Below, piece by piece: positions 6,401 through 6,687 of a DNA stretch of 6,687 nucleotides. The number at the start of each line of letters is the position of its first letter. Position 1 is the stretch's first letter. The DNA lies in assembly GCA_965369325.1 (NCBI GenBank), contig CBDUQI010000268.1:1-6687 (forward strand), in the 5' to 3' direction. The notes under the pieces were generated by a model. It had not been told where the DNA came from. It worked only from the letters and a program-made list of their open reading frames with translations, and searched no databases. The DNA comes from CBDUQI01 sp965369325 (GTDB taxonomy: Bacteria > Pseudomonadota > Gammaproteobacteria > Steroidobacterales > JBCBZW01). The position numbers and the translations under genes are program-made.

Positions 6401-6687
6401 GTGTGTTCAGGGATTGCCATTTCTCATGAGCATTCATGAGGTGACTTTCGAGCAGTACGATGCGTATGTATTGTCTTCGGGGGGCCAGCGACTGGAAGAC
6501 GAGGCGTTGCGGCGCAGTGACCGACCGGTGAATGTGTCGTGGTATCAGGCGCGCGAGTATGCGCAGTGGTTATCCGGTCGGGTTGGCAGGCGCTGCGGGC
6601 TGCCTTCGGAATCGGAATGGGAGTATGCCGCCCGGGCAGATACCCGCACGGATTACTACTGGGCGGATGATCCAGGTTTGGCAAACG
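3450..6687 (+). CDS. Membrane protein with degenerate vWA-like region and C-terminal FGE/SUMF1 domain (3' truncated)
   Basis: The frame is open from ATG 3450 through 1079 codons to the window edge. Residues 1-95 are helical and unrecognised, followed by a charged Pro-rich linker. Predicted membrane helices lie at about 138-159, 213-231 and 683-707. PTKKK and ARRPK before the first and RFRRR after the second indicate a cytoplasmic N-terminus and a cytoplasmic 236-682 segment, leaving everything after 707 outside. Residues about 316-451 look vWA-like: TVWLWLDDACAD where DxSxS is expected, then LLVVILTDG (384-392). Residues 708-955 are unrecognised. From about 960 an FGE domain begins (FQMGD, DERPVHEV, HEVTFEQYDAY, PVNVSWYQA, GLPSESEWEYAAR, YYWADD); roughly half of it is present, and the region holding the copper-binding cysteines of true FGE is outside the window. 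A GGG at 3441-3443 is the only ribosome-site candidate, so coupling to the ATPase gene is likely. No sulfatase is nearby, so a binding role is favoured over sulfatase activation. Confidence 0.88.
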   Translation, partial: MAEPAPTSPSFEQLLARLPLTRLFSDLYAADFQITPRHFTLFAGILAQDPTAVLQPSRARRILRALIAKSPQECIRFDEVFWRWRDDAGDPWTMLPTAQATSIRPPENEGEAGIRDAPPTPTKKKEIAAAARRPKNQFYLYGALTTLLGLVLFGWLLLMQPAIQTPLPPLPSSAEDAPAELPRIAPDPFAVPMEARSILVRIPELVYSPLRHPILPWLGLFILATSLATLVYERFRRRSQTFAGQPKPISSERVRVGEPSAAGFHLLSASERQTMIWGVGKFQTEIATTRIDTQATVRATADNAGILTPVFEGAKAERTVWLWLDDACADPAAPRLFHELHTHLKSAGIAVETARFYAGMDELSYGEPPQPIRPRDLEATRTQLLVVILTDGVQLRRLLDTPDTGRVRRTLRALQHWPRLTLVDFSSTGDLQALAQRYRLSCLKPESLSHWLGQLESQRAPVTNTIAAGWGNTGIWAAASALPEDGCSEPALLAIPGAMRLEVPGWALRQLVRPMRHAAGRYAWAEEDRRTRLAWLRSISAEIAGDAAAGRPTVAQAQTPLAEAVGFWQARYRHSLKTVSAQDNSIDALDLRLRLAMLDLWVDPLAAARTLADLAQRHAEGGVDKVLHTCIRRWLSRYAPCDRAGAEHIALPWRAAQIPEAYRLLNRLGLGNAGPEVVVTRPPGFVFGGVGLIGCAFGILLAAMLSWVAPVTNDVQTLSTADVTVGVLPDGDNVRAFAQYQHGVVWRDAAHGQRVNPVLAEPEPVDCVASIDGGHDARRRLCARQPAGPRMLPRIARRVAVLLTEQLGMASVDRFADGLLIGGTVDEVIELAGPTSALDAHLAGWRRVDVLVFGTSDRLARLGGALRQRGVPGIDSEYGMGAVQVYATEAEFWIASVVVDDWRDAAGRLKFPGSETRRLGEVFGVPEDQTVTAAAADILVGSARVTIALPTMRQIPPDVSNQNRCFQMGDASSTFSDERPVHEVCVQGLPFLMSIHEVTFEQYDAYVLSSGGQRLEDEALRRSDRPVNVSWYQAREYAQWLSGRVGRRCGLPSESEWEYAARADTRTDYYWADDPGLAN
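5062..5079. repeat. 18-bp perfect palindrome inside the membrane-protein gene
   Basis: CGATCTCGGCCGAGATCG is its own reverse complement with no spacer. It lies within codons for the cytoplasmic region of the third gene (SISAEIA). With no loop it is a poor transcript hairpin, and a protein-binding site in mid-gene has no supporting context. It is recorded because its length is noticeable; chance remains a reasonable explanation. Confidence 0.5.

Noticed and set aside
5955..6437. A 160-codon minus-strand open frame opposite the end of the third gene.
   Set aside because: It lies antisense to the unassigned and FGE regions, whose sense translation shows family motifs; the antisense product shows none.
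6327..6687. Calling the last gene a true sulfatase-activating formylglycine-generating enzyme.
   Set aside because: No sulfatase is present in the window, the domain is fused to a membrane and vWA-like scaffold beside a MoxR ATPase, and the region holding the catalytic cysteines is not in the window, so activity cannot be claimed.
1..6687. CRISPR arrays, tRNA or rRNA genes, insertion sequences, integrase or attachment sites.
   Set aside because: No regularly spaced repeats, no RNA-gene signatures, no transposase-like protein and no flanking direct repeats were seen.

Overview
The window holds three co-oriented plus-strand genes packed as one operon: a TIR-domain protein (118-2475), a MoxR-type AAA+ ATPase (2485-3447), and a large multi-pass membrane protein with a C-terminal formylglycine-generating-enzyme (FGE/SUMF1-like) domain (3450 to beyond the right edge). 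The gaps are 9 and 2 nt. GC-rich DNA, proteobacterial-looking protein sequences and short intergenic gaps suggest a gamma- or betaproteobacterium. This is an impression from composition, not a phylogenetic result, and no RNA gene or housekeeping gene is present to anchor it.

Region by region. Positions 1-117 precede the TIR gene. They contain a near-consensus -10 hexamer, a 9-bp inverted repeat, and possibly the last codons of an upstream gene ending in an ATGA overlap. Positions 118-2475 encode a 785-aa protein: an N-terminal TIR domain with its likely catalytic Glu, a middle module with an LPW motif like the one preceding CHAT domains, and a long alpha/beta C-terminal half without Walker motifs that may be an inactive STAND domain. 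Positions 2485-3447 encode a 320-aa MoxR-like ATPase with all core AAA+ motifs. Positions 3450-6687 encode at least 1079 aa: a helical N-terminus, two membrane helices, a cytoplasmic region with a vWA-like fold that has lost its MIDAS serines, a third membrane helix, an unrecognised domain, and the first half of an FGE-like domain cut by the window edge.

Taken together the operon fits the NTPase-gated conflict systems built on a MoxR-vWA couple that Aravind and colleagues described in 2020 (recalled, not checked). In that reading the membrane protein's FGE-like domain is the outward-facing sensor, the MoxR ATPase acting on the vWA-like region is the energy-dependent threshold, and the TIR protein is the intracellular effector, probably consuming NAD+ to stop growth or kill the infected cell. 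The less familiar points are the fusion of degenerate vWA and FGE in one three-helix membrane protein, and the predicted placement of the FGE domain outside the cytoplasm. FGE/C-type-lectin folds are known targets of diversity-generating retroelements, so the sequence just right of the window is the place to look for a variable repeat and reverse transcriptase.
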